Shown: piece after piece, positions 7,525-15,769 of the stretch
How positions within the stretch are numbered: position 1 is the stretch's first letter
Layout: every line of letters begins with the position of its first letter
From: Pseudomonas sp. GOM6
GTDB lineage: Bacteria; Pseudomonadota; Gammaproteobacteria; Pseudomonadales; Pseudomonadaceae
Length of the DNA: 64,000 nt
Reading direction: 5' to 3'
NCBI RefSeq assembly: GCF_029537485.1
Contig: NZ_JARPUS010000013.1
Coordinates: 1 to 64,000, forward strand
Notes under the pieces: generated by a model
Seen by the model: only the letters and a program-made list of their open reading frames with translations
Told to the model about the DNA's origin: nothing
The model's database searches: none
Position numbers and translations under genes: made by a program

Positions 7525-8763
7525 ATGGAACAGCCCAACCCTCTTTTCTGGCGTTTTCCCCTCGCCTTGGCAGCAGCCTTGGTGCTCAGCGCCTGCGGCA
7601 AGGCCGAGGAAACCAGCCAGAACGCCCCGGCAGCCAAGGTCAGCGTTGCCGAAGTGATCGAACAGCCGATCAACGAGTGGGACGAGTTCACCGGCCGCCT
7701 GGAAGCACCGGAGTCGGTGGAAATCCGCCCGCGCGTATCCGGCTACATCGACAAGGTGGCCTTCGACGAAGGCAGCCTGGTGAAGAAAGGCGACCTGCTG
7801 TTCCAGATCGACCCGCGCCCGTTCCAGGCCGAAGTCAAACGCCTACAGGCGCAACTGCTGCAAGCCCGCGCCAACGGCACCCGCGCCGCCAACGAGGCGC
7901 GTCGTGGTGAACGCCTGCGCCAGAGCAATGCCATCTCCACCGAGCTGGCCGATGCCCGCGCCAGCGCCGCCACCGCGGCCCAGGCCGAAGTCGCGGCGAT
8001 CCAGGCGCAGCTGGAGAATGCCCAGCTCAATCTCGGATTCACCCGTATCACCGCGCCCATCGATGGCCGCGTCAGCCGCGCCGAGATCACCGAGGGCAAC
8101 CTGGTCAACGCCGGTGAATCGCTGCTGACCTCAGTGGTGTCGACCGACAAGGTCTACGCCTACTTCGACGCCGACGAGCGCGTATTCCTCAAATATGTGG
8201 AGCTGGCGCGCCAGTCCGGCGGCGATGCCCGTGGCGGCAGCCCGGTTTACCTCGGCCTGTCCAGCGAAGCCGGTCACCCGCACCGCGGCGAGCTGGACTT
8301 CCTCGACAACCAGGTCAACCCGCGCACCGGCACCATCCGCGGCCGCGCCGTTTTCGACAACAGCGAAGGCCTGTACACCCCCGGTCTGTACGCCCGGCTC
8401 AAGCTGGTGGGCAGCCAGACCTACCCGGCCGCGCTGATCAAGGACGAAGCCATCGGCACCGACCTGGGCAGGAAGTTCGTCCTGGTGCTGGACAAGGACA
8501 ACGCCGTGCAATACCGCGCCATCGAACTCGGGCCGAAGCTGGAAGGCCTGCGCATCGTGCGCCAGGGCCTTTCCAAGGGCGAGCAGATCGTAGTCAACGG
8601 CCTGCAACGCGCCATGCCCGGCGCCCCGGTCGATCCGCAGAGCGTACCGATGGCCGACGACAGCACCCTCGCCCGTCTGGCCGAGTTACGCCGCGCCGTC
8701 GATGGTAGCCGCGCCCCGCAGGTCGCCGAGCAGAGCGCCAAGCCAGGCACGCCACGCAGCTGA
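7525..8763 (+). CDS. mexE: RND efflux periplasmic adaptor MexE
   Basis: A 412-residue membrane fusion lipoprotein. ATG 7525 (GGAG ribosome site at about 10 nt) gives a lipoprotein signal LALAAALVLSAC with the lipidated Cys, then KVSVAEVIEQPINEWDEFTGRLEAPESVEIRPRVSGYID, the adaptor core with a coiled-coil hairpin (about residues 95-160) and barrel-sandwich halves. The sequence matches MexE as I recall it throughout. It links MexF in the inner membrane to OprN, exporting chloramphenicol, fluoroquinolones and quinolone-signal precursors in P. aeruginosa. The gap to mexF is unusually long (148 bp) and holds two hairpins. Confidence 0.96.
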   Translation: MEQPNPLFWRFPLALAAALVLSACGKAEETSQNAPAAKVSVAEVIEQPINEWDEFTGRLEAPESVEIRPRVSGYIDKVAFDEGSLVKKGDLLFQIDPRPFQAEVKRLQAQLLQARANGTRAANEARRGERLRQSNAISTELADARASAATAAQAEVAAIQAQLENAQLNLGFTRITAPIDGRVSRAEITEGNLVNAGESLLTSVVSTDKVYAYFDADERVFLKYVELARQSGGDARGGSPVYLGLSSEAGHPHRGELDFLDNQVNPRTGTIRGRAVFDNSEGLYTPGLYARLKLVGSQTYPAALIKDEAIGTDLGRKFVLVLDKDNAVQYRAIELGPKLEGLRIVRQGLSKGEQIVVNGLQRAMPGAPVDPQSVPMADDSTLARLAELRRAVDGSRAPQVAEQSAKPGTPRS

Positions 8764-8770
8764 GCCATAC

Positions 8771-8825
8771 GTAGGCTGGAACACCGCTCGCTGGGTTACG
8801 CCGCGAAGCGGCTAACCCAGCCTAC
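8771..8825. repeat. Palindromic REP-like element in the mexE-mexF gap
   Basis: GTAGGCTGG is answered by CCAGCCTAC, and inside it CTGGGTTA-CGCCGC-GAA-GCGGC-TAACCCAG forms a long hairpin. A related CTGGGTT/AACCCAG and AGCCTAC element is found at 63493-63568, so this is a dispersed repeat. Confidence 0.8.
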
Positions 8826-8851
8826 GAAGTCCGTAATCATGAACACCGCCC

Positions 8852-8879
8852 GGTGAGCCACGCCGTAGGCCGGCTCACC
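8852..8879. repeat. Second hairpin in the mexE-mexF gap
   Basis: GGTGAGCC (8852-8859) pairs with GGCTCACC (8872-8879), an 8-bp stem with a 12-nt loop, about 32 bp before the mexF start codon. There is no T tract after it, so it does not look like a simple terminator. Confidence 0.65.
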
Positions 8880-8911
8880 CCGAAAAAGCCTTTTCGAACA
8901 GGTAGACGAAG

Positions 8912-11900
8912 ATGAATTTCTCCCAGTTCTTCATCAAGCGGCCGATCTTCGCCGCTGTGCTGTCGCTGCTGGTACTGATCGCCGGTGCGATCTCGCTGTT
9001 CCAGCTGCCGATCAGCGAATATCCGGAAGTGGTGCCGCCGACTGTGGTGGTGCGCGCCAACTTCCCCGGCGCCAACCCCAAGGTGATCGGTGAAACCGTC
9101 GCCTCGCCGCTGGAGCAAGCCATCGTCGGCGTCGAGGGCATGCTGTACATGTCTTCGCAGTCGACCAACGACGGCAAGCTGACCCTGACCATCACCTTCG
9201 CCCTCGGCACCGACCTGGACAACGCCCAGGTGCAGGTGCAGAACCGCGTGACCCGCACCATGCCAACCCTGCCCACCGAAGTGCAGCGTCTTGGCGTGAC
9301 CGTGGACAAGGCCTCGCCCGACCTGACCATGGTGGTGCACCTGACGTCGCCGGATCAGCGCTACGACATGCTCTACCTGTCCAACTACGCCGCGCTCAAC
9401 GTCAAGGACGAGCTGGCGCGCCTGGACGGCGTGGGCGACGTGCAGCTATTCGGCATGGGCAACTACTCGCTGCGCGTGTGGCTCGACCCGAACAAGGTGG
9501 CTTCGCGCAACCTGACGGCCACTGATGTGGTCAACGCCATCCGCGAGCAGAACCGCCAGGTCGCTGCCGGCGCCCTCGGTGCGCCGCCGTCCGATGCCGG
9601 CAACAGCTTCCAGCTGTCGATCAACACCCAGGGCCGTCTGGTCAGCGAGGAAGAGTTCGAGAACATCATCATCCGCGCCGGCGACGACGGCGAGATCACC
9701 CGTCTGAAGGACATCGCCCGTATTGAACTGGGCTCCAGCCAGTACGCCCTGCGTTCGCTGCTGAACAACCAGCCGGCCGTGGCCATCCCGGTATTCCAGC
9801 GCCCCGGCTCCAACGCCATCGAAATCTCCAATGCCGTGCGTGAGCGTATGGCCGAGCTGAAGCAGAGCTTCCCCCAGGGTGTGGACTACGAAATCGTCTA
9901 CGACCCGACCATCTTCGTGCGCGGCTCCATCGAGGCGGTGGTGCACACCCTGCTCGAAGCCATCGTGCTGGTGGTGCTGGTGGTGATCCTGTTCCTGCAG
10001 ACCTGGCGCGCCTCGATCATCCCGCTGGCCGCCGTGCCGGTGTCGCTGATTGGCACCTTCGCCGTGATGCACCTGTTCGGCTTCTCGCTCAACGCCCTGT
10101 CGCTGTTCGGCCTGGTACTGGCCATCGGCATCGTGGTGGACGACGCCATCGTCGTGGTGGAAAACGTCGAACGTAACATCGGCCTCGGCAAGTCGCCGGT
10201 GGAGGCTACCCGCCAGGCCATGAAGGAAGTGACCGGCCCCATCATCGCCACGGCGCTCGTACTGTGCGCTGTATTCGTGCCGACCGCCTTCATCTCCGGC
10301 CTTACCGGGCAGTTCTACCAGCAGTTCGCGCTGACCATCGCCATCTCCACGGTGATCTCGGCCTTCAACTCGCTGACCCTGTCGCCGGCCCTGGCCGCGG
10401 TGTTGCTGAAGGATCACCACGCACCCAAGGATCGTTTCTCCCGCGTACTCGACAAGCTGTTCGGCGGCTGGCTGTTCGCGCCGTTTAACCGCTTCTTCGA
10501 CCGCGCCAGCCATAGCTACGTCGGCACCGTGAAGCGCGTGCTGCGTGGTAGTTCCATCGCCCTGCTGGTCTACGGTGGCCTGCTGGTGCTCGGCTACCTG
10601 GGCTTCTCCAGCACCCCGACCGGCTTCGTGCCGCAGCAGGACAAACAGTACCTGGTCGCCTTCGCCCAACTGCCAGACGCCGCTACCCTCGATCGCACCG
10701 AAGACGTGATCAAGCGCATGTCCGAGATCGCCAGCAAGCATCCGGGCGTGGAGAACACCGTGGCCTTCCCCGGCCTGTCGATCAACGGCTTCACCAACAG
10801 CCCGAACAGCGGCATCGTGTTCACCCCGCTCAAGCCGTTCGATGAGCGCAAGGACCCGTCGATGTCCGCCGGCGCCATCGCCGCCGAACTGAACCAACAG
10901 TTCGCCGAGATTCAGGACGCCTACATCGCCATCTTCCCGCCGCCTCCCGTACAGGGCCTCGGCACCATCGGCGGCTTCCGCCTGCAGGTGGAAGACCGTG
11001 GCAACCTGGGTTACGAAGAGCTGTACCAGCAGACCCAGAACATCCTGGCCAAGGCCCGTCAGCTGCCGGAACTGGACCCCATGTCGCTGTTCACCAGCTA
11101 CCAGGTCAACGTGCCGCAGATCGACGCCAACATCGACCGCGAAAAAGCCAAGACTCACGGCGTGGCCATCAGCGACATCTTCGACACCATGCAGGTGTAC
11201 CTGGGTTCGCTGTACGCCAACGACTTCAACCGCTTTGGCCGCACTTATCAGGTCAACGTCCAGGCCGACCAGCAGTTCCGTCTGGAGCCGGAGCAGATCG
11301 GCCAGCTCAAGGTGCGCAACAACCGCGGGGAAATGGTGCCGCTGTCGACCTTCGTCAAGGTCGAGAACAGCGCGGGCCCGGATCGGGTGATGCACTACAA
11401 CGGTTTCATCACCGCCGAGATCAACGGTGCGGCGGCGCCCGGCTACAGCTCCGGCCAGGCCGAAGCCGCCATCGCCAAGCTGCTCGACGAAGAGCTGCCC
11501 AACGGCATGGCCTATGAGTGGACGGACCTGACCTACCAGCAGATCCTCGCTGGCAACACCGCGATCTTCATCTTCCCGCTCTGCGTGCTGCTGGCCTTCC
11601 TGGTGCTGGCCGCCCAGTACGAAAGCTGGAGCCTGCCGCTGGCGGTGATTCTGATCGTTCCGACCGTGCTGTTCTCCGCCATCACCGGGGTGATCCTGGC
11701 CGGCGGCGACAACAACGTGTTCACCCAGATCGGCCTGATCGTACTGGTGGGTCTGGCGTGCAAGAACGCCATCCTCATCGTCGAGTTCGCCAAGGAGAAG
11801 CAGGAAGAAGGCATGGACCGCATGAGCGCGGTGCTGGAAGCCTGCCGCCTGCGTCTGCGCCCAATCCTGATGACTTCCATCGCCTTCATCATGGGCGTGG

Positions 11901-12091
11901 TGCCCCTGGTGCTCAGCTCCGGCGCCGGCGCGGAAATGCGCCATGCCATGGGTGTGGCGGTGTTCAGCGGCATGATCGGCGTGACCTTCTTCGGCCTGCT
12001 GTTGACCCCGGTGTTCTACGTACTGATCCGCGCCTTCGTGGAGAAACGCGAAGCGCGCAAGGCCGCCCTGATCAAGGAAGCACACGCATGA
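8912..12091 (+). CDS. mexF: RND efflux pump inner-membrane transporter MexF
   Basis: A 1059-residue HAE1-type RND transporter (P. aeruginosa MexF is about 1060). It starts MNFSQFFIKRPIFAAVLSLL, with a large periplasmic loop after TM1, the TM4 proton-relay pair in GIVVDDAIVVVENV, a second periplasmic loop after TM7, and the C-terminal half with GLACKNAILIVEFAKE and FRPILMTS-like RLRPILMTSIAFIMGVVPL. It works as a proton-driven trimer with MexE and OprN. The TGA overlaps the oprN start (ATGATG), implying translational coupling. It probably depends on readthrough across the hairpins in the mexE-mexF gap. Confidence 0.97.
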   Translation: MNFSQFFIKRPIFAAVLSLLVLIAGAISLFQLPISEYPEVVPPTVVVRANFPGANPKVIGETVASPLEQAIVGVEGMLYMSSQSTNDGKLTLTITFALGTDLDNAQVQVQNRVTRTMPTLPTEVQRLGVTVDKASPDLTMVVHLTSPDQRYDMLYLSNYAALNVKDELARLDGVGDVQLFGMGNYSLRVWLDPNKVASRNLTATDVVNAIREQNRQVAAGALGAPPSDAGNSFQLSINTQGRLVSEEEFENIIIRAGDDGEITRLKDIARIELGSSQYALRSLLNNQPAVAIPVFQRPGSNAIEISNAVRERMAELKQSFPQGVDYEIVYDPTIFVRGSIEAVVHTLLEAIVLVVLVVILFLQTWRASIIPLAAVPVSLIGTFAVMHLFGFSLNALSLFGLVLAIGIVVDDAIVVVENVERNIGLGKSPVEATRQAMKEVTGPIIATALVLCAVFVPTAFISGLTGQFYQQFALTIAISTVISAFNSLTLSPALAAVLLKDHHAPKDRFSRVLDKLFGGWLFAPFNRFFDRASHSYVGTVKRVLRGSSIALLVYGGLLVLGYLGFSSTPTGFVPQQDKQYLVAFAQLPDAATLDRTEDVIKRMSEIASKHPGVENTVAFPGLSINGFTNSPNSGIVFTPLKPFDERKDPSMSAGAIAAELNQQFAEIQDAYIAIFPPPPVQGLGTIGGFRLQVEDRGNLGYEELYQQTQNILAKARQLPELDPMSLFTSYQVNVPQIDANIDREKAKTHGVAISDIFDTMQVYLGSLYANDFNRFGRTYQVNVQADQQFRLEPEQIGQLKVRNNRGEMVPLSTFVKVENSAGPDRVMHYNGFITAEINGAAAPGYSSGQAEAAIAKLLDEELPNGMAYEWTDLTYQQILAGNTAIFIFPLCVLLAFLVLAAQYESWSLPLAVILIVPTVLFSAITGVILAGGDNNVFTQIGLIVLVGLACKNAILIVEFAKEKQEEGMDRMSAVLEACRLRLRPILMTSIAFIMGVVPLVLSSGAGAEMRHAMGVAVFSGMIGVTFFGLLLTPVFYVLIRAFVEKREARKAALIKEAHA

Positions 12092-13482
12092 TGTACAAGG
12101 CTTTCGCCCCTGCCCTGCTGGCCCTGGCCGTTTCCGCCTGCGCCGTGGACCCGGACTACCAGGCCCCGGCAACCGAGCCCGCGCGGCTCGCCGCTGCCGA
12201 TTCTGCCAAGGTCGAGCGCGAGCGTTTCGAAACGCTGTGGTGGCAGCAGTTCGACGACGCCACGCTGAACCAGCTGGTTCAGCAGTCACTGCAGGAAAAC
12301 CGCGAGCTGCGCGTGGCCTTCGCCCGCCTCAAATCGGCCCGCGCCATTCGTGACGACGTCGGTAATGACCAGTTCCCGGTCATTACCAGCGCCGCCAGCG
12401 GTGAGTTCGGCAAGGCCCAGCAACCACCGACGACTGAACAGCGTATCCGCCAGGAACGCTATGACCTGGGCCTGAACATGGCCTGGGAGCTGGATCTGTT
12501 CGGCCGCATCCAACGCCAGATCGAAGCCAGCGAGGCTGACATCGGCGTGGCCGAGGCCGAGCTGCAGCAGCTGCAGGTTAGCCTGATCGCCGAACTGGTG
12601 GATGCCTACGGCACCTTGCGCGGCGCCCAGCTGCGTGAGGCCATCGCCAAGGAGAACCTGAAAAATCAACAGGACTCCCGCGCACTCACCGTGCAATTGC
12701 GCGATGCCGGCATCGGTAACGAGCTAGACGTGCTGCGCGCCGATGGTCGCCTGGCCGCAACCGAAGCCAGCGTGCCGCAGCTGCAGGCTATCGAAGCACG
12801 AGCACGCAACCGCATCGCCACCCTGCTCGGCCAACGTCCAGAGCAGCTGAGCGTGGACCTGTCGCCCAAACCGTTACCGGTGATCGCCAAGGCGCTGCCG
12901 ATCGGCAACCCCGCCGACCTGTTGCGCCGTCGCCCCGATATCCGCGCCGCCGAGCGCCAGTTGGCCGGAGCCACCGCGCAGGTGGGCGTGGCCACGGCGG
13001 ATCTGTTCCCGCGCGTGAGCCTGTCCGGTTTCCTCGGCTTCACCGCTGGGCGCGGTTCGCAGATTGGCGCCGCCGATGCCCGTGCCTGGGCCGTGGCCCC
13101 CTCCATCAGCTGGGCTGCGTTCGATCTGGGTAGCGTGCGTGCCCGTATTCGCGGCGCCAAGGCCGATGCCGAAGGCGCGCTGGCCAACTACGAGCAGCAG
13201 GTGCTGGTGGCGCTGGAAGAATCGGAAAACGCCTTCAGCGATTACAGCAAGCGCCAGCAGCGATTGGTGTCACTGGTTCGCCAGTCGGAAGCCACCCGCG
13301 CCGCCGCCGAACAGGCCGCCGTGCGCTACCGCGAAGGTACGGTGGACTTCCTCGTGCTGCTCGATGCCGAACGCGAGCGCCTGGCCGCCGAAGACGCCCA
13401 GGCCCAGGCCGAGGTCGAGCTGTATAGCGGCATCGTCGCCATCTACAAGGCCCTCGGCGGCGGCTGGCAGCCCAGCGCCTGA
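12088..13482 (+). CDS. oprN: Outer membrane efflux lipoprotein OprN
   Basis: A 464-residue TolC-like factor. The start ATGATG overlaps the mexF stop; either ATG (12088 or 12091) could be used. The N-terminus PALLALAVSACAVDPDYQAP is a lipoprotein signal with Cys near residue 18. Two repeated OEP domains follow, with long helices (residues about 60-250 and 270-455) and the motif LRRRPDIRAAERQLAGATAQVGVATADLFPRVSL in the second. It ends GGGWQPSA, as usual for this family. It is the outer-membrane channel of the MexEF pump and the last gene of the operon, followed by a strong terminator. Confidence 0.95.
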   Translation: MMYKAFAPALLALAVSACAVDPDYQAPATEPARLAAADSAKVERERFETLWWQQFDDATLNQLVQQSLQENRELRVAFARLKSARAIRDDVGNDQFPVITSAASGEFGKAQQPPTTEQRIRQERYDLGLNMAWELDLFGRIQRQIEASEADIGVAEAELQQLQVSLIAELVDAYGTLRGAQLREAIAKENLKNQQDSRALTVQLRDAGIGNELDVLRADGRLAATEASVPQLQAIEARARNRIATLLGQRPEQLSVDLSPKPLPVIAKALPIGNPADLLRRRPDIRAAERQLAGATAQVGVATADLFPRVSLSGFLGFTAGRGSQIGAADARAWAVAPSISWAAFDLGSVRARIRGAKADAEGALANYEQQVLVALEESENAFSDYSKRQQRLVSLVRQSEATRAAAEQAAVRYREGTVDFLVLLDAERERLAAEDAQAQAEVELYSGIVAIYKALGGGWQPSA

Positions 13483-13528
13483 GCAACCTTTCCTCCTGAG
13501 TCGGCCCGCCCTTGCCGACCATTGCGCT

Positions 13529-13563
13529 CCCCGCGGTCCGCTCCTGGTCGCGGGGATTTTTTT
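13529..13563 (+). terminator. Rho-independent terminator of mexEF-oprN
   Basis: CCCCGCG (13529-13535) pairs with CGCGGGG (13549-13555), followed by A and a run of seven T. It lies 47 bp after the oprN stop. Confidence 0.9.
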
Positions 13564-13580
13564 GCGCATCGCCCCGGAAA

Positions 13581-13696
13581 CTAAACTGGAACTTAGATTT
13601 ACTCATCCCAGCACATTTTCGAGGATAAAACTAAGCCACAACTTATATTCGGTTGAAATTCATCCAGAAGCGCAAGTAATCTAAGCCTTAGTTTAG
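13581..13696 (+). promoter_or_regulatory. Three dyad operators of hipBA, 50 bp apart
   Basis: Three 16-bp dyads with half-sites CTAAR-N6-YTTAG start at 13581, 13631 and 13681: CTAAACTGGAACTTAG, CTAAGCCACAACTTAT and CTAAGCCTTAGTTTAG. The steps are exactly 50 bp, close to five helical turns, and the last dyad ends 4 bp before the hipB ribosome site. The stretch is AT-rich against its surroundings. HipB proteins repress their own operon by binding several dyads, so these are the likely autoregulatory sites. Confidence 0.75.
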
Positions 13697-13710
13697 ATTT
13701 GGAGGCCGCC

Positions 13711-13941
13711 ATGCCGCTGATCCCCATCCACGACGCAGCCGATATCGGCACCCTCGCCCGCCAGTTGCGAAAGCGCCAGGGCATCCGCCAGGACGACATG
13801 GCGGCGATTATCGAAGCGAGCCACGTATTTCTGCGCGATGTCGAGCTGGGCAAGGGCACGGTGCAGCTGGGCAAGGTGCTGCGCCTGCTCGATGAGCTGG
13901 GCGTACGCATACATCTTGAAGTGCCCGAGGATGCACCATGA
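13711..13941 (+). CDS. hipB: HipB-like antitoxin, XRE-family regulator
   Basis: A 76-residue helix-turn-helix protein: IGTLARQLRKRQGIRQDDMAAIIEASHVFLRDVELGKGTVQLGKVLRLLDELGVRIHLEV, a HipB/XRE fold with a beta-strand tail. ATG 13711 has an ideal GGAGG ribosome site five bases before it (13701-13705); the longer frame from a TTG at 13699 is less likely. Its stop overlaps the hipA start (ATGA), so the two are co-translated. It should neutralise HipA and repress the operon through the three upstream dyads. Confidence 0.9.
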   Translation: MPLIPIHDAADIGTLARQLRKRQGIRQDDMAAIIEASHVFLRDVELGKGTVQLGKVLRLLDELGVRIHLEVPEDAP

Positions 13942-15188
13942 GGCAGCTGCGCGTCTGGCTCAACGAGCAGCCAGTAGGACTGCTGCGCGAACAGGACAAC
14001 CTCTGGCAGTTCGCCTACGAGCCCGGTTGGCTGGCCTCCACCGAAGGCTTCGATCTGGCACCGCAGCTGCCGCGCGCTAGCGGTGAAATCCATGACGGCG
14101 GTAGTCAACGACCGGTGCAGTGGTTCTTCGACAACCTACTTCCGGAGGAGCAGGCACGCAGCCTGCTGGCCCAGGATGCACGGGTCGACGTGGCCGACGC
14201 CTTCGCCCTGCTCGCCTACTACGGCGCCGAATCGGCTGGGGCACTAACCCTGCTGCCACCCGATCAGCCACTGCCGGGCGGCGGCCTGCAGCCGCTGCCG
14301 TCCGCCGAGCTGGCACGACGTATCGACAATCTGCCCCGTGTTTCCCTGGGCCATTCCGCGCCCAAACGCATGTCGCTGGCCGGCGCGCAGCACAAGCTGG
14401 CGCTGGTACTGCAAGCGGGCGAGCTTTATGAACCGCTGGGGCAGGAGCCCTCCACCCACATCCTCAAGCCGGATCATCCCGAGCGCGAGCACTACCCGCA
14501 CAGCGCCGCCAACGAATGGTTCGTCATGCGCCTGGCGGCCGCCCTAAAGCTGCCGGTACCGACCGTCGAGCTGCGTCAGGTGCCGCATTCGGTGTACCTG
14601 GTCGAGCGCTTCGACCGCCAGCGAGTCGGCGGCCGCCTGCAGCGCCGCCATATGCTGGACGCCTGCCAGCTGCTGTCGCTGGACCGCACCTATAAATACC
14701 GCATGGCCACCCTGGAAACCCTGCAACGCCTGGTCGAGCTCTGTCGCAGCAAGGCCCTGAGCCGACAGGCACTGCTGCGCTGGGCGCTATTCAATGCCTT
14801 GCTCGGCAACAACGATGCACACCTGAAGAACCTGTCGTTTTTCGTCGGCGCCCGTGGCATCGAGCTGGCCCCGCATTACGACCTGCTCAGCACCAGCGTC
14901 TACGCCCGCGACAATGCGTGGGGCTCGGCCGAGCTGTCCTGGCCAATGGGCAAGGCACGCCACTTTGCCGAGCTGACGCGCGTTGATGTGCTGGCCTTCG
15001 GCGAAGCGCTCGGCCTGCCGGCCAGCGTGACGACCCGGCAACTCGATAGCCTGTTGGGCAGGCTGCCCGAGGCAGCGGATCAGCTATTGGATGTGGCGCT
15101 GCAGCAGGGTTTGAGCGCAGGCGAGCTGCGACTGCTGCGGCAGATCCGCCATGGCGTGCTGGCGGACATGCTGCTGCAACTGGGCTGA
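13938..15188 (+). CDS. hipA: HipA-like Ser/Thr kinase toxin
   Basis: A 416-residue HipA-family kinase (E. coli HipA 440). The N-terminal couple_hipA domain (about residues 1-100: VWLNEQPVGLL, WFFDNLLPEE) is followed by the kinase core: S146-LAGAQHKLAL with the serine that is autophosphorylated in HipA, the catalytic loop G-N-N-D293-AHLKN, and the metal-binding HYD315LL. All key residues are present, so it looks active. In E. coli HipA phosphorylates glutamyl-tRNA synthetase and induces persistence; the target here is unknown. The gene overlaps hipB by 4 bp. Next to oprN, but a terminator lies between. Confidence 0.92.
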   Translation: MRQLRVWLNEQPVGLLREQDNLWQFAYEPGWLASTEGFDLAPQLPRASGEIHDGGSQRPVQWFFDNLLPEEQARSLLAQDARVDVADAFALLAYYGAESAGALTLLPPDQPLPGGGLQPLPSAELARRIDNLPRVSLGHSAPKRMSLAGAQHKLALVLQAGELYEPLGQEPSTHILKPDHPEREHYPHSAANEWFVMRLAAALKLPVPTVELRQVPHSVYLVERFDRQRVGGRLQRRHMLDACQLLSLDRTYKYRMATLETLQRLVELCRSKALSRQALLRWALFNALLGNNDAHLKNLSFFVGARGIELAPHYDLLSTSVYARDNAWGSAELSWPMGKARHFAELTRVDVLAFGEALGLPASVTTRQLDSLLGRLPEAADQLLDVALQQGLSAGELRLLRQIRHGVLADMLLQLG

Positions 15189-15193
15189 TCGGC

Positions 15194-15640
15194 TCAGCCG
15201 TTGCACGCGCCCGGCACGCAATCGCGCGCCGACTCCGGCACACCGAAAATCAGGTCGAAGGCCCATTGGAAGACCAAGGCGTAGAAGAAGAAAAACGTCA
15301 GCAGACCGATATCGGCAATCAGCGCCTGCCACCAGCCTATCTCCAGCCACCAAGCCATCACCGGCACCAGCAGCAGAGTCAGGCCACCCTCAAAGCCTAG
15401 CGCATGCAACAGTCGCCGGCCGAAGGTACGGGCGCGCTGCTTCTGCCTCACCTCCCAGTACTCGAACAGGCTGTTGAACAGCACGTTCCAGCTCAGCGCC
15501 AGCAGTGACAGCAACAGTGCCAGCGCACCGGAATGCGCCAGTCCCTTGTCGAAGACCAATGCGATGGCAGGCGCCACGAACAAGGCGGCGACCAGCTCAT
15601 AGAGCACAGCCTGTGTCACCTTTCTCTTTGCCCCTTGCAT
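15194..15640 (-). CDS. PACE-family multidrug efflux protein (AceI-like)
   Basis: A 148-residue membrane protein with four hydrophobic segments arranged as two pairs, the bacterial transmembrane pair fold: RKVTQAVLYELVAALFVAPAIALVFDKG, ALLLSLLALSWNVLFNSLFEYWE, RLLHALGFEGGLTLLLVPVMAWWLEI, and ALIADIGLLTFFFFYALVFQWAFD. The acidic residue in TM1 (LYELVA) and the WNxxFNxxFE motif are hallmarks of the chlorhexidine/biocide efflux (PACE) family. ATG 15640 has a GAGGAG ribosome site. It ends 6 bp from hipA, convergent. The divergent LysR gene parallels the aceI-aceR layout, so it is probably the regulator. Confidence 0.88.
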   Translation of the reverse strand: MQGAKRKVTQAVLYELVAALFVAPAIALVFDKGLAHSGALALLLSLLALSWNVLFNSLFEYWEVRQKQRARTFGRRLLHALGFEGGLTLLLVPVMAWWLEIGWWQALIADIGLLTFFFFYALVFQWAFDLIFGVPESARDCVPGACNG

Positions 15641-15769
15641 CGCACTGATCTCCTCAAAGCAGCGCCGAAGCGGCCCTGCATGGGCGCTTACTCTATGTTT
15701 GCCGAGAGCGAGAGACAAATGACCTATAGTTCGCCAGGATGAATTCAACTCACCCATCAGGATGCCTGC

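Noticed and set aside
9446-12289. A 947-codon open frame on the minus strand opposite mexF/oprN
   Set aside because: Its sequence is rich in His/Gln/Gly/Val with no fold, and it lies exactly antisense to mexF. It is a high-GC shadow frame.
13581-13696. CRISPR-like regular spacing
   Set aside because: The 50-bp repeats are three short dyads before hipB, not direct repeats with spacers; a CRISPR array is not present.
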